The translations under genes and the position numbers were made by a program. A stretch of DNA of 59,024 nt, from positions 862 through 59,885 of the forward strand of contig NZ_MTAV01000244.1 of assembly GCF_002154695.1 (NCBI RefSeq), in the 5' to 3' direction. This DNA comes from Nostoc sp. T09 (GTDB lineage: Bacteria; Cyanobacteriota; Cyanobacteriia; Cyanobacteriales; Nostocaceae). Below the pieces are notes generated by a model, which worked only from the letters and a program-made list of their open reading frames with translations, ran no database searches and was not told the origin of the DNA. The first letter of the stretch is position 1. Every line of letters starts with the position of its first letter. This document shows positions 46,817 to 55,237 of the stretch, piece by piece.

Positions 46817-47949
46817 TTTTGCCTCCTTACTTCTAGATAAATTTCTAGATGAGTCAGTAGGTCTGAATAGAAACTAGAATTTATTTCTCTAGCTTCCATA
46901 CATTCTCAGACTAACATTATTAATTTGATAATTCAAGCTATTAGAACCTATTTTATGGACTTAATAAAAGTATTAGTTAAATATTTATGTCTAGAATTTT
47001 CCAGAATAAACAAAGTTTATTTATGTCATAATCATCTTAGGTAAGAGATGTTAGGAGTGAGTAGCTAAAATCTCTATTTCTTTATCTCTATTTGGATAGA
47101 TATACTTGCAACCAGCATCTTTATTGGACATAAATAGTGTCATTAAATTCTATTTATGTCTTTTTATCAGTTAACAGATTGTTTATTGCTTTAAACAATT
47201 AATGTCGTCCTATCATAAACTGCTAACTTCAAGTAGGCTCAAGGTTAGCAAGGACAGGACGGTACGATTGTTGCGTAGTGCTTGGCGGGCGTGGCTGGAA
47301 GTTTGCGCTACCCTATCACCCCGTTTTCAAAAATCCTGAAAAAGGCAGTATTGAGGAAGCAGCCTGCGAAACTTGTAAAAAATATGTCTGGAATAAAAAC
47401 GAAGCATCTGCGATCGCACTTCATTTATTTCAGATACTTACGATATAAGAAAGTCCGTGCAGCGTTACGAGATATACAATCTCAATTTAGCAAATAGCCT
47501 GCTTCTTATCAAACAGAATCGTTTGTTTCCTGAATAGTGGGTGATTGGCGATCGCTCAATCCTTGTTTATATATTAGCCCTCTTTCAAGAAATAAGGCAG
47601 AAGGCAGAGGGCAGAGGGCAGAAGGGAAGAGGATTTGACTTGTTTCTTCCATTCATAGCGGGTGGTGTGCCGCCAGTGCGCCTGCTCCGAAGAAACCGTA
47701 TTTGCTTGGGGCTGAGGAGATACTATTGCCTTGATGCGATCGCCTAAAACTGTGCCCCCTGAAGTACTAGAGGTCTTCCCCAACCTTAGTGACAGCTACA
47801 GTAGGAACAATATGAACTTACTTGATTTTTTGTGCAAATGAAGTAAAGGCAACAGCACTGAAGACAGCAGAATAAAAGCAGTTTGGCATTTCTCAAAAGT
47901 CAAGGGTCAAGTACATTTCTTACTTGTCCCCCTGCGTTTCTGCCCCCTG
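46817..47949. other. Long gene-poor, decayed intergenic region
   Basis: No convincing intact gene in 1.1 kb. 47302-47448 (+) reads as a protein-like tail (HPVFKNPEKGSIEEAACETC, then KKYVWNKNEASAIALHLF), and a second frame ends KKVRAALRDIQSQFSK at 47497, suggesting frame-shifted gene debris of unknown family. A 7-bp tandem repeat lies at 47596-47632. HIP1 octamers occur at 47410 and 47549. The remainder shows nothing I can support. Confidence 0.4.
47596..47632. repeat. STRR-type heptanucleotide repeat
   Basis: GGCAGAA-GGCAGAG-GGCAGAG-GGCAGAA-GGGAAGAGG: four 7-bp units and a degenerate end. A reverse-orientation relative lies at 54445-54472. Short tandem heptamers (STRR) are a known mark of heterocystous cyanobacteria. 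Confidence 0.8.
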
Positions 47950-48678
47950 CTAAACTAGCTGCGGAGTCATCATTTGCCTTTGCTGTTCCTGTATCCAACT
48001 TTCAAAGAGTTCATTTAAGAGGCGCACTTTCATAGGTTCATCTAGTTGTGCGGGGATAAATTTCTCCAATTGCACAATCACAAACCATTCAGCAATGCGA
48101 GTTGGCGGTAAAACTTGACCTGGTTGGGTGTTAGTAAGTAATTGCGCCATTGCTGGATGGAGTTGGCTAAGTTCAATGGGACCAACCAACCCACCTGTTT
48201 GTGCTTCTGGGCCTTTTGAATATTCCCGCGCTACTTCTGCAAATGACTGCTCTTTAGCCTGAATGCGAAAGTATAATTCTTGGGCTATTCCGATATCTTG
48301 GGTACGCAGCAGAGAGTAAATTACTTTATCCAGTTTGGCTTTAGACTGAAAAAAATAGGATTCCAGTTTTTTACCCCAAGTCACTTGCTTGAATTTTTCA
48401 ACTTTCAGCTTGCGCACAGTCAGAGCTTCTAGTTGATTGACGCTAAGACCGAGATATTCCATCCATGCTTTGACATCGGCTTCTGATGCTAACTGCCTCT
48501 CAGCAAAAAACTGCTGTCTAGCATGGGCGACTTCTTCTGGAGTACAGTCTATTGATGCGATCGCCTCATCAATAATTAATTCCCGTCGCAACTGTGGCAG
48601 CATTTGGTAGCTCGCCAGCAAGGGTATTAGTTCATCAGCCGTGATTGTACGGTTACCAATTCTTAGTACTTCACTCAT
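47950..48678 (-). CDS. PpiC-type (parvulin) peptidyl-prolyl isomerase
   Basis: 242 residues. N-terminal half is helical (ITADELIPLLASYQMLPQLR), as in SurA/PrsA-like chaperones. The parvulin domain covers about 118-212: AQELYFRIQAKEQSFAEVAR, EYSKGPEAQTGGLVGPIELS, then GQVLPPTRIAEWFVIVQLE. No signal peptide, so it is probably cytoplasmic. Similar proteins in cyanobacteria lie next to peptide exporters, and here the gene is the first intact one past the decayed ABC/leader-like region; that link is speculative. Convergent with nothing close by. Confidence 0.85.
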   Translation of the reverse strand: MSEVLRIGNRTITADELIPLLASYQMLPQLRRELIIDEAIASIDCTPEEVAHARQQFFAERQLASEADVKAWMEYLGLSVNQLEALTVRKLKVEKFKQVTWGKKLESYFFQSKAKLDKVIYSLLRTQDIGIAQELYFRIQAKEQSFAEVAREYSKGPEAQTGGLVGPIELSQLHPAMAQLLTNTQPGQVLPPTRIAEWFVIVQLEKFIPAQLDEPMKVRLLNELFESWIQEQQRQMMTPQLV

Positions 48679-48797
48679 TAGCTGTTAATTATATAAAAAT
48701 ATATTATGGGCTGTTGGATTTTAGACTTTTTAGTTTTCGATGCTGATTCAGCAAACTGCATAGCACCTCTGCCATAGCAAACTCAGTAGTAAGTTTC

Positions 48798-48884
48798 ATA
48801 CCAACTTTGGTTAGATAGTACTGTTTTAGAGTTTTGAAACAACCTTTAGGTAAAGACTGTTAATCTAAAAGCCAAAATTGGTAT
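48798..48884. repeat. Inverted repeat with 13-bp arms
   Basis: ATACCAACTTTGG (48798-48810) and CCAAAATTGGTAT (48872-48884) are reverse complements with one mismatch, 61 bp apart. The stretch 48679-48990 between the isomerase and the Rieske gene has no open frame. It may be a relic of a miniature element or a leader structure. Confidence 0.5.
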
Positions 48885-48990
48885 CAGTTGCTGCCTCTGG
48901 TATAACCAACATAATTGTAATTTCAAAAATGTGCCGCTTATTATAAAGTTTCGTCGAAGATCATATCTATACTTTTAGATGACCTGATGA

Positions 48991-49980
48991 GTGTCGATAG
49001 TCATGGTGCAAGACCAGATTTTGCTGAATGATTGGCATGTAATAGCGCGATCGCAAGACCTGCAACCTGGAACAGTGCTACACAAGCGCTTATTAGGCTC
49101 AGATCTAGTGCTTTGGCATAATGGCGACAAAGTCTTAGCTTGGCAAGACCTTTGCCCTCATCGTGGTGCTCGTCTTTCTCTAGGATATGTCAATAAACAA
49201 ACTCTTGTTTGTCCTTACCACGGCTTAGCCTTTAACAGCGAGGGGAAATGTATACTAGTTCCGGCTAATCCAGACCAATCGCCCCCCGCACAAGCTTGTG
49301 TTAAAACTTACCAAGTTCAAGAGCGTTACGATCTGCTCTGGGTTTGTTTAGGGGCACCAAAACAAGACATAGCTACGTTTTCTGAGTGGTACGATCCGGT
49401 CTATCGCAAGATTTTCTGTGGTCCCTACTACTATCACTCTAGCCCTCTGCGGGTGCTGGAAAATTTCATCGATCCGGCACACTTCCCAATTATGCATTCG
49501 GGATTATTTGCCCACGCCAGTCGTCCTGAGTTGACGCACTATGAATTAGAGTCTCTTAGTGATGGGATTAGTTTTAAATGTGGTTTGTGGGAATTAGATT
49601 TTAATTCGGGTAATCCTCAAGAAGCACCACTGATTTTCAACACTTACGATTACCGCATCTTCCGTCCGTTAGTAGCATACTTTAAACTCGGGCCAGGAGA
49701 TCATCGTTTAAATATCTTCTATACAATTACGCCCGTCGATGAAGATGAATGCGTGGCTCAATATTGGTTAATGGTAAACAGCATTCGTGAAGTTCCAGTG
49801 GAAGCCTATCTAGATATTCAAAATCAAGTTGCTAGTCAAGATATTGCCATTGTCGAATCCCAGCAACCCCGACGCTTACCTTTGGATTTGCAAGCAGAAG
49901 TACATTTACCGAGCGATCGCTATTCTATTGCATACCGTAAGTGGCTCAAACAACAAGGCGTTACTTTCGGCACCATTTAG
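48991..49980 (+). CDS. Rieske non-heme iron oxygenase
   Basis: 329 residues. Rieske [2Fe-2S] ligands: Cys55-His57 (CPHRG) and Cys74-His77 (CPYHG). Mononuclear iron motif Asp161, His164, His169 in NFIDPAHFPIMH. The length and the NFxDPAHFPxMH pattern fit the bacterial vanillate-demethylase / pheophorbide a oxygenase-like group. The substrate is not evident from sequence; chlorophyll breakdown and aromatic substrates are both possible. No reductase or ferredoxin gene is adjacent. GTG 48991 is the longest start; ATG 49003 is the alternative and neither has a clear ribosome site. Confidence 0.88.
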   Translation: MSIVMVQDQILLNDWHVIARSQDLQPGTVLHKRLLGSDLVLWHNGDKVLAWQDLCPHRGARLSLGYVNKQTLVCPYHGLAFNSEGKCILVPANPDQSPPAQACVKTYQVQERYDLLWVCLGAPKQDIATFSEWYDPVYRKIFCGPYYYHSSPLRVLENFIDPAHFPIMHSGLFAHASRPELTHYELESLSDGISFKCGLWELDFNSGNPQEAPLIFNTYDYRIFRPLVAYFKLGPGDHRLNIFYTITPVDEDECVAQYWLMVNSIREVPVEAYLDIQNQVASQDIAIVESQQPRRLPLDLQAEVHLPSDRYSIAYRKWLKQQGVTFGTI

Positions 49981-50231
49981 AACTTAGCGATCGCTGAAAT
50001 TTTTTCAGTATAAATTCTTAAAACATCTGTATTTTTTAGGTTGATATTTTACCGTGTAATTAGACAGATTCACTGAATTTGCAGTCGCTAGAGTAATGAC
50101 CTTATGCGGACTCTCGAAGCTTGTTCGTGCCTCGGGTTGCTGACAGGCAAGAATCTAATTTTGTCAACTATTTGGCAAAAGGTGACAGGTTCTCTAGCTA
50201 TACACCTCCTATGCAATGGAGAAGTTTCCTC

Positions 50232-50606
50232 CTATAAAGACTCCAAATAGCTCAAAAGATCTGCCATCTCTTGGGCGCTTGGTTGGAACTTTGGCATTGG
50301 CGGCGTTTCTCCACTAATCACTTGGTGAATCAGCCCATACCGAGACTTGTGCTTTGAGACACCTTGCAAACTTGGGCCTACTCGCCCATCTGCTTGCCAA
50401 CCATGACAACCAGCACAATTAATTTGAAAGATAGCGTTTCCTTGAACAGGATTTCCTGTGAGGGAGAGAACACTCTTGACATAGGGATCGGAAGCTTGAA
50501 CCATTTGAACACCAAAAATGCCCAAAGGGATTGCTAGCAATATGGCGAGAGCCAGCAAAGCGATCCGCTGAATGAGAGTTTCAGGTTTGGTAATCTGGTT
50601 ATCCAA
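50232..50606 (-). CDS. cytM: Membrane-anchored c-type cytochrome (CytM-like)
   Basis: 124 residues. One hydrophobic helix (about 14-36, IALLALAILLAIPLGIFGVQ) anchors or exports a small class I cytochrome c domain. Heme site CAGCH at 64-68; the axial Met is in PPMPKF near the C-terminus. Size, anchor and single heme fit cytochrome cM of cyanobacteria, an electron carrier implicated in respiratory and photosynthetic balance. It is divergent from petG (gap 208 bp), which fits a photosynthetic electron-transport locus. The symbol is given on these grounds. Confidence 0.8.
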   Translation of the reverse strand: MDNQITKPETLIQRIALLALAILLAIPLGIFGVQMVQASDPYVKSVLSLTGNPVQGNAIFQINCAGCHGWQADGRVGPSLQGVSKHKSRYGLIHQVISGETPPMPKFQPSAQEMADLLSYLESL

Positions 50607-50814
50607 AAGGTTTGTAGTAAAAGTTGAGGTGTGCTAAAAATTTTTCATTTCCTACACATAGCTTAAAAGTTCTTGATTCTGTCTGCAAGCATAGACGATG
50701 ATTTTCTTGTCGCCACTCATTCTCTAAAACGCTGTAGGAAGCGGGATTCATCCCCAATTTGGTAAAATCAAAAACAGGAAACAATCTTTAATAATTGCAA
50801 AGAGGAGATTTACA

Positions 50815-50928
50815 GTGGTTGAACCCCTGCTCTCAGGTATTGTGCTTGGTTTAATTGTGGTTACTCTGTCTGGTCTGTTTTACGCTGCCTATAAGCAATA
50901 TAAGCGCCCCAACCAACTGGGAGGTTAG
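50815..50928 (+). CDS. petG: Cytochrome b6f complex subunit V (PetG)
   Basis: 37 codons from GTG 50815: [20 protein letters not shown] at the start and [12 protein letters not shown] at the end. This is an almost perfect match to the highly conserved PetG, a single-helix subunit that stabilises the cytochrome b6f complex in the thylakoid membrane. AGAGGAGA lies 6 bp before the GTG, which supports that start. The stop is TAG at 50926-50928. The gene is short enough to be overlooked. The adjacent divergent gene encodes a CytM-like cytochrome. Confidence 0.95.
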   Translation: MVEPLLSGIVLGLIVVTLSGLFYAAYKQYKRPNQLGG

Positions 50929-51014
50929 TAACTAGGGATTAGGGGCTAGGAGCCAGAGACAAGGAACTAACAGTGATGATTCTCTCCTGTCCTCCTTCTC
51001 TTATCCCCTATTCC

Positions 51015-51560
51015 TCACTCAACAGCGTTGTAGAAAGTAAGAGCTATGCTACCGTAAGCTTTTTGGCGGCAAATTTCCCAATTGGGAATTACTGGAGGGG
51101 TCCAATCTTGGGAACTGTGTTCAGCGGCTATTTCGCCCTCAGAATCTAAAAGCTGATACTGAGCGATCGCTTCTAATACTGGCTGGTACAATCCACTAGC
51201 ATAAGGTGGATCAAAATAAATTCTGTCAAATTGTTTGCCTGATAAGGTTTTTAACTGCTGGAGAACATTTCCCCGCAATACTTTCCATTCTTGGTCAGCA
51301 TGAGCTACCCGCTGCCAATTTTCTTGAATAATGTTACAGGCGCGGCTCGATTGTTCAATGCCTACTACTAAGCTGGCTCCTCTACACAAAGCCTCTGCTC
51401 CCATTGAACCAGTACCAGCGCACAAATCTAGCCAGCGACAACCTGGAATTTTTCCCTGCCAAATATTAAAGACTGCCTGCCGTACCCGCGCACTCGTGGG
51501 TCTGGTGTCTTTACCAGGTATAGTTTTTAGCTGGCGATTGCCGTAAATTCTCAGAGTCAT
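51015..51560 (-). CDS. rsmD: 16S rRNA (guanine-966-N2)-methyltransferase RsmD
   Basis: 181 residues. Motif I WLDLCAGTGSMGAEALCRGA, and the catalytic amino-methyltransferase motif FDPPY (116-120, N-methylating DPPY). The opening LRIYGNRQLKT and RPTSARVRQAVFNIW are RsmD marks. It methylates G966 of 16S rRNA in the small subunit. Convergent with petG (gap 86 bp). The start codon (51558-51560) abuts a heptamer repeat array. Confidence 0.93.
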   Translation of the reverse strand: MTLRIYGNRQLKTIPGKDTRPTSARVRQAVFNIWQGKIPGCRWLDLCAGTGSMGAEALCRGASLVVGIEQSSRACNIIQENWQRVAHADQEWKVLRGNVLQQLKTLSGKQFDRIYFDPPYASGLYQPVLEAIAQYQLLDSEGEIAAEHSSQDWTPPVIPNWEICRQKAYGSIALTFYNAVE

Positions 51561-51679
51561 TGGTCACTAGTCATTAGTTATTAGTCACCGATTATTGGTC
51601 AAGGGTCGTTGTTATTAGTCATTAGTTTAGGGCAAATGACAAATGACAAAGGACAAATGACAAAGAACAAATGACAAAT
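51561..51679. repeat. STRR-type heptamer arrays
   Basis: Two arrays in series. 51561-51629 has TGGTCAC-TAGTCAT-TAGTTAT-TAGTCAC and degenerate 7-mers. 51631-51679 has seven units GGCAAAT-GACAAAT-GACAAAG-GACAAAT-GACAAAG-AACAAAT-GACAAAT. They fill the gap between hisH and rsmD and contain no gene. Confidence 0.85.
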
Positions 51680-51697
51680 AAAGAAATTTAAATTGAA

Positions 51698-52333
51698 TTA
51701 TGCGGCAACTTTCTCCCGTACTTGAGCAACAAAATTAGACAAGATTTGCAATCCGATATTTGAGGATTTTTCGGGATGAAATTGAACCGCCATCAGGTTT
51801 TCGCGTGCGATCGCAGCTGTGACAGTTTGAGTACCGTGGGTAACAGTTGCAGCCCGAATTTGCGGATCGGTTGGTTCAACATAATAGGAATGCACAAAAT
51901 ACACCCAAGGTTGAGATGGTAGATGCTCCCACATAATACTTTTTGGCTGAGTTATTTCCAGCTGATTCCAACCCATGTGGGGAATAGTGATATCCGGTTC
52001 GGGAATAAACCTTTTCACTTTTCCGCTGATAATTCCCAGTCCTGGTTGCGTACCTTCTGCACTCGATTCAAACAGAATTTGCAATCCCAAGCAGATGCCT
52101 AAGAAAGGTTTACCAGATGCGATCGTGTCTTTTATAGGTTGTTCTAAACCACGCGATCGCAGGTGTTGCACAGCTGGATCAAAGGCTCCTACTCCGGGCA
52201 AAACTACTGCATCTGCTTTTTCTATTTCCTTGGAAGAATGAGTGATTTTAGGAGTTGCTCCAGCTTTTTCCAAGCCTTTACAAACTGAATGCAAATTTCC
52301 CATCTCGTAGTCTATGACCGCAATAACTGGCAT
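51698..52333 (-). CDS. hisH: Imidazole glycerol phosphate synthase subunit HisH
   Basis: 211 residues, class I glutamine amidotransferase. Cys81 in LGICLGLQ is the nucleophile; the His-Glu of the triad are in VQFHPEKS near the C-terminus. VIDYEMGNLHSV and LPGVGAF are HisH signatures. With HisF it makes imidazole glycerol phosphate and AICAR in histidine synthesis; HisF is not in this window. AAGGAG lies ~7 bp before ATG 52333. The neighbouring NRPS may consume His twice per molecule, but proximity (~6 kb from the cluster end) is probably coincidental. Confidence 0.95.
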   Translation of the reverse strand: MPVIAVIDYEMGNLHSVCKGLEKAGATPKITHSSKEIEKADAVVLPGVGAFDPAVQHLRSRGLEQPIKDTIASGKPFLGICLGLQILFESSAEGTQPGLGIISGKVKRFIPEPDITIPHMGWNQLEITQPKSIMWEHLPSQPWVYFVHSYYVEPTDPQIRAATVTHGTQTVTAAIARENLMAVQFHPEKSSNIGLQILSNFVAQVREKVAA

Positions 52334-52391
52334 TGACCTGCTCCTTGTAAATTTATTATGGAGGGTTATTCTATTTTAAATAATATTTCCT

Positions 52392-52904
52392 ATGAAGAAA
52401 AGGTTTCTATTAACTTCTTTTGACACTTGGCTTAGCGATCAACAGTCAAATTCTTCTGATGATCTATTACTAGAAGTATCCAAACTTGACTCACTACCTC
52501 ATCATTTGACTTTTTTGCGTCAATTACCTGTGGATGTGCAGCTTGCCAGTGATTCTGTAATTAAAAAAATCAACGAACTCCAACCAGATTGCATTATCTG
52601 TTGTGGCATGGCTGCCAGCCGTATGCAATTAACAGTGGAAGTATGTGCTAGTTGTGCAGAAAGTGTTTTACAAACAGAAGTGGATTTAGAGCAATTAGTT
52701 TTGGGAGCAAAGGCAATTGAGATTAGCCACGACTGCGGTAAATTTGTTTGTGAGGGTCTTTATTATTCAGTATTAGATTACCTGCGTCAATACCACCTAA
52801 AAGCGCATTGCATCTTTGTCCATGTTCCAGTTTTGAACCACGAAAATTTGGTAAGCATTGTTGCAGATTTCGTATTAATTATTAACAAACTGGCACTTTC
52901 ATAA
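52392..52904 (+). CDS. Peptidase C15 (pyroglutamyl-peptidase I)-like protein
   Basis: 170 residues, shorter than the ~215 of typical enzymes. Candidate catalytic set: Glu83 (VEVCA), Cys120 (GKFVCEGLYY) and His144 (FVHVPVL); the 24-residue Cys-His spacing equals that of the family (Cys144/His168). The N-terminal FLLTSFDTW replaces the usual LVTGFEPF substrate loop. It starts 58 bp from hisH on the opposite strand and ends 19 bp before the next gene. Removal of N-terminal pyroglutamate is the family reaction; whether it holds here is uncertain given the shortened and altered N-terminus. Confidence 0.75.
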   Translation: MKKRFLLTSFDTWLSDQQSNSSDDLLLEVSKLDSLPHHLTFLRQLPVDVQLASDSVIKKINELQPDCIICCGMAASRMQLTVEVCASCAESVLQTEVDLEQLVLGAKAIEISHDCGKFVCEGLYYSVLDYLRQYHLKAHCIFVHVPVLNHENLVSIVADFVLIINKLALS

Positions 52905-52923
52905 ATTTGTCGGCGTCTGTAAG

Positions 52924-54306
52924 GTGGAGAAAAAATTTAAATTTATGTTGCCATTGTTACTAAGTTTGACCCTTGCCCAATCAACTCCTACACCACCACC
53001 TGAAGAAGTAGTGCAATCACAAATCGTGCGTCCCTTACCAGGACAGCTCGATAAAGTACCAGTATTTAATAGCAATAGCCCAGAATTAGTATTAAAAGAA
53101 GGGATTTTACTCTCTACTTTTCCCTCAGATGGCAAAAAAGTCCCAACGGCTCATTTAAATTTTCCATTTCGGGGCCGATTTGATATTTTTGCTCATCACA
53201 TTGCTAAAGCTGAACCACCAGAAAATGTGCGCTCACTTTATATAGGGATAATTTTGCACAATCCTGGTTCTGCACCAGTAACAGTAAATGTGTTACAAGC
53301 AGCAAGTTACTTGAGTCAACCAGAAGCACCCTTTATTCAGTTACCATCTTTTACAGAAAATATCTTAGGTACAGTTTTTTCTGGTCCAGGCGATCGCATT
53401 ACCAGTGATGTACTTAGAGGAAAACGACAAGAGATTTTTCCTGCCCAAATTGTCATTCCGCCAAGGCAAAGTCAGATGTTACTGAATCTGCCTATTCCTG
53501 TAAAGGGACTCACCCCACCCTTAAATGGTCGGTCTACTTTGATGCGGCTACGCAGTAGCGGCACAGTCTATGCAGCTAGTCTCGCCATGTTTGCACAGAC
53601 AAATCCTGATGGTAGTGAACGTGCGCCGACTTTAGATGAGTGGCAAAATTTACTCAATAATAGTGATGTAGCTGAACCACGAGATAAAATCCCCACCCCC
53701 CTAGAGGAAACTGGCAAACCCCGTATTTATGGACGTGTCGCAGGGGTAGCTAGTGGTTCTCAGTGGAGAGCCTTCTTGGTTGATAATCCGCAAGCTAGAT
53801 ATTTAACAATTCCTCAGCCTGGACAAGCCTTTTCTTACGCTCTAAGTACCGTACATGGTGGTAGCTTAGGAACTGGTCAAATTCAAAGCGCTAATATGTT
53901 GATGCGCTATCCTGACACCGCATACCGCGCTCATGGCAACTATGGAATTCAATACAGCCTCAAATTGCCACTATATAACAATACCCAAAGTCCGCAAACT
54001 GTTAGCGTAGCAATTCAAACGCCACTCAAAGAAGATCAGTTGGTAAAACCAGGGTTACGCTTTTTAAATACACCAACCAATCAAGTATTCTTCCGAGGTA
54101 CAGTGCGAGTTCGTTATAACGATGACCAAGGTAAACCGCAAACCCAGTTTATACACTTGATGCAAAAGAGAGGTCAACTTGGGGAACCCTTGACTTTACT
54201 AAATATGCCAGCAGGCGATCGCAGATTGGTAGAAGTTGATTTAATCTATCCGCCAGATGCTACGCCGCCACAAGTATTAACAGTTACAACCCAGGCGAAA
54301 AGCTAG
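52924..54306 (+). CDS. DUF3370 family exported protein
   Basis: 460 residues. GTG 52924 gives a basic stretch and hydrophobic core (MEKKFKFMLPLLLSLTLAQS), a signal peptide; ATG 52945 is the alternative. Then a low-complexity TPTPPPEE spacer and a beta-rich domain with repeated structural motifs (e.g. RSLYIGIILHNPGSAPVTVN, LTPPLNGRSTLMRLRSSG). I recognise it as the cyanobacterial DUF3370 family. Function is unknown; an envelope location is inferred. It follows the C15-like gene closely on the same strand. Confidence 0.85.
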   Translation: MEKKFKFMLPLLLSLTLAQSTPTPPPEEVVQSQIVRPLPGQLDKVPVFNSNSPELVLKEGILLSTFPSDGKKVPTAHLNFPFRGRFDIFAHHIAKAEPPENVRSLYIGIILHNPGSAPVTVNVLQAASYLSQPEAPFIQLPSFTENILGTVFSGPGDRITSDVLRGKRQEIFPAQIVIPPRQSQMLLNLPIPVKGLTPPLNGRSTLMRLRSSGTVYAASLAMFAQTNPDGSERAPTLDEWQNLLNNSDVAEPRDKIPTPLEETGKPRIYGRVAGVASGSQWRAFLVDNPQARYLTIPQPGQAFSYALSTVHGGSLGTGQIQSANMLMRYPDTAYRAHGNYGIQYSLKLPLYNNTQSPQTVSVAIQTPLKEDQLVKPGLRFLNTPTNQVFFRGTVRVRYNDDQGKPQTQFIHLMQKRGQLGEPLTLLNMPAGDRRLVEVDLIYPPDATPPQVLTVTTQAKS

Positions 54307-54444
54307 TAATGAAGGCAGAAGGGAACCCCTATCAACTTCGTACACCACCATGCATGAAACAGAAAGGGGAAAAGGTGAGACAGCACTCTTGGTAGCGTTT
54401 CCAACGCTCTTCGGGTGATAAGGAGAATAATTCATTACTCTTAA

Positions 54445-54472
54445 CTTCTGCCTACTGCCTCCTGCCCTCTGC
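54445..54472. repeat. Heptamer repeat, reverse of the 47596 array
   Basis: CTTCTGC-CTACTGC-CTCCTGC-CCTCTGC, four 7-bp units ending at the stop of the SH3 gene. It is the reverse-complement type of GGCAGAA/GGCAGAG at 47596-47632. The 54307-54444 stretch before it has no gene. Confidence 0.75.
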
Positions 54473-54473
54473 C

Positions 54474-55067
54474 TTATTTCGGTCGATACTCAGTACCGTC
54501 AGCACGAAAACCTTTCTGCTGTAAAATCACCTTATTTTCATGAATAATTGTCAGTTCAGTGTCAGCACCAGGAATGAATCTGACTTGATAAGTATATCCA
54601 TCCTTGGAAGCAATATAGGTTGTCCAGAGTTGATTAGTTTCATTTTTAGGTAATTTTGCTGCCGGGGTACGGTTTGTCACTTCAGTTTTGTTATCGTATA
54701 CATTTATATATGCCTGTCCCTTACCATAAACTCTCACTGTCTTGGTATCAGTCACAAAATACACTAGCGTATCTGTTTCAGAAGGATTTTTATCAGGCGC
54801 AGGCTGGCTAGCAACCACTGAAATTACATCTTCGCGTACCCAGCCGACATCTTTCGCTTGTGTACCAAATTGCACTTTGTACCAAGTACGAGTGTCTCCT
54901 GAAGGCTTTTGTTTGTCTATAATTTTGACGCGATCGCCTGATTTCCCTTGGCGTATAACATTACCGTCCTTAACTACAGGAGCCGAACGAATATTCACCA
55001 CGTTCGTACTAGTAGAATTAGTCTTCAAAACGCCGTTACTGGGGAGAATTTGGTTTGAATTTGTCAT
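54474..55067 (-). CDS. SH3b-domain protein
   Basis: 197 residues from ATG 55067. A bacterial SH3 domain at about 20-88 (VNIRSAPVVKDGNVIRQGKSGDRVKII..., WYKVQFG, GWVREDVI), then a beta-rich C-terminal half (about 100-197) with no motif known to me. No signal peptide is apparent, which is unusual for SH3b proteins that bind peptidoglycan. Function unknown; possibly a scaffolding or wall-sensing protein. Flanked by repeats and by gene-free DNA. Confidence 0.8.
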   Translation of the reverse strand: MTNSNQILPSNGVLKTNSTSTNVVNIRSAPVVKDGNVIRQGKSGDRVKIIDKQKPSGDTRTWYKVQFGTQAKDVGWVREDVISVVASQPAPDKNPSETDTLVYFVTDTKTVRVYGKGQAYINVYDNKTEVTNRTPAAKLPKNETNQLWTTYIASKDGYTYQVRFIPGADTELTIIHENKVILQQKGFRADGTEYRPK

Positions 55068-55237
55068 ATTGTGATGCAGCCAAATTTGATTTTTTTGACA
55101 ATGGACGCCTCAAATGATACATCTGGGTTTCCAGATTGGCAAAAAATCTACTTGAATTTCTTAATAATGCCAGCAGATTCGATCTGCTACAGATTAACAG
55201 TTAACGCAAACTTAGTTTGCGCTAATGTCTGCTAGCC

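Noticed and set aside
47541-47783. Opposed 68-69 codon frames
   Set aside because: They arise from the heptamer repeat and HIP1-rich intergenic DNA.
48991-49980. Rieske oxygenase as part of the siderophore pathway
   Set aside because: It lies past more than 1 kb of decayed DNA and an unrelated isomerase gene, with no pathway link.
50599-50784. 61-codon minus-strand frame between the CytM-like gene and petG
   Set aside because: It overlaps the cytochrome start, covers the petG promoter region and resembles nothing I know.
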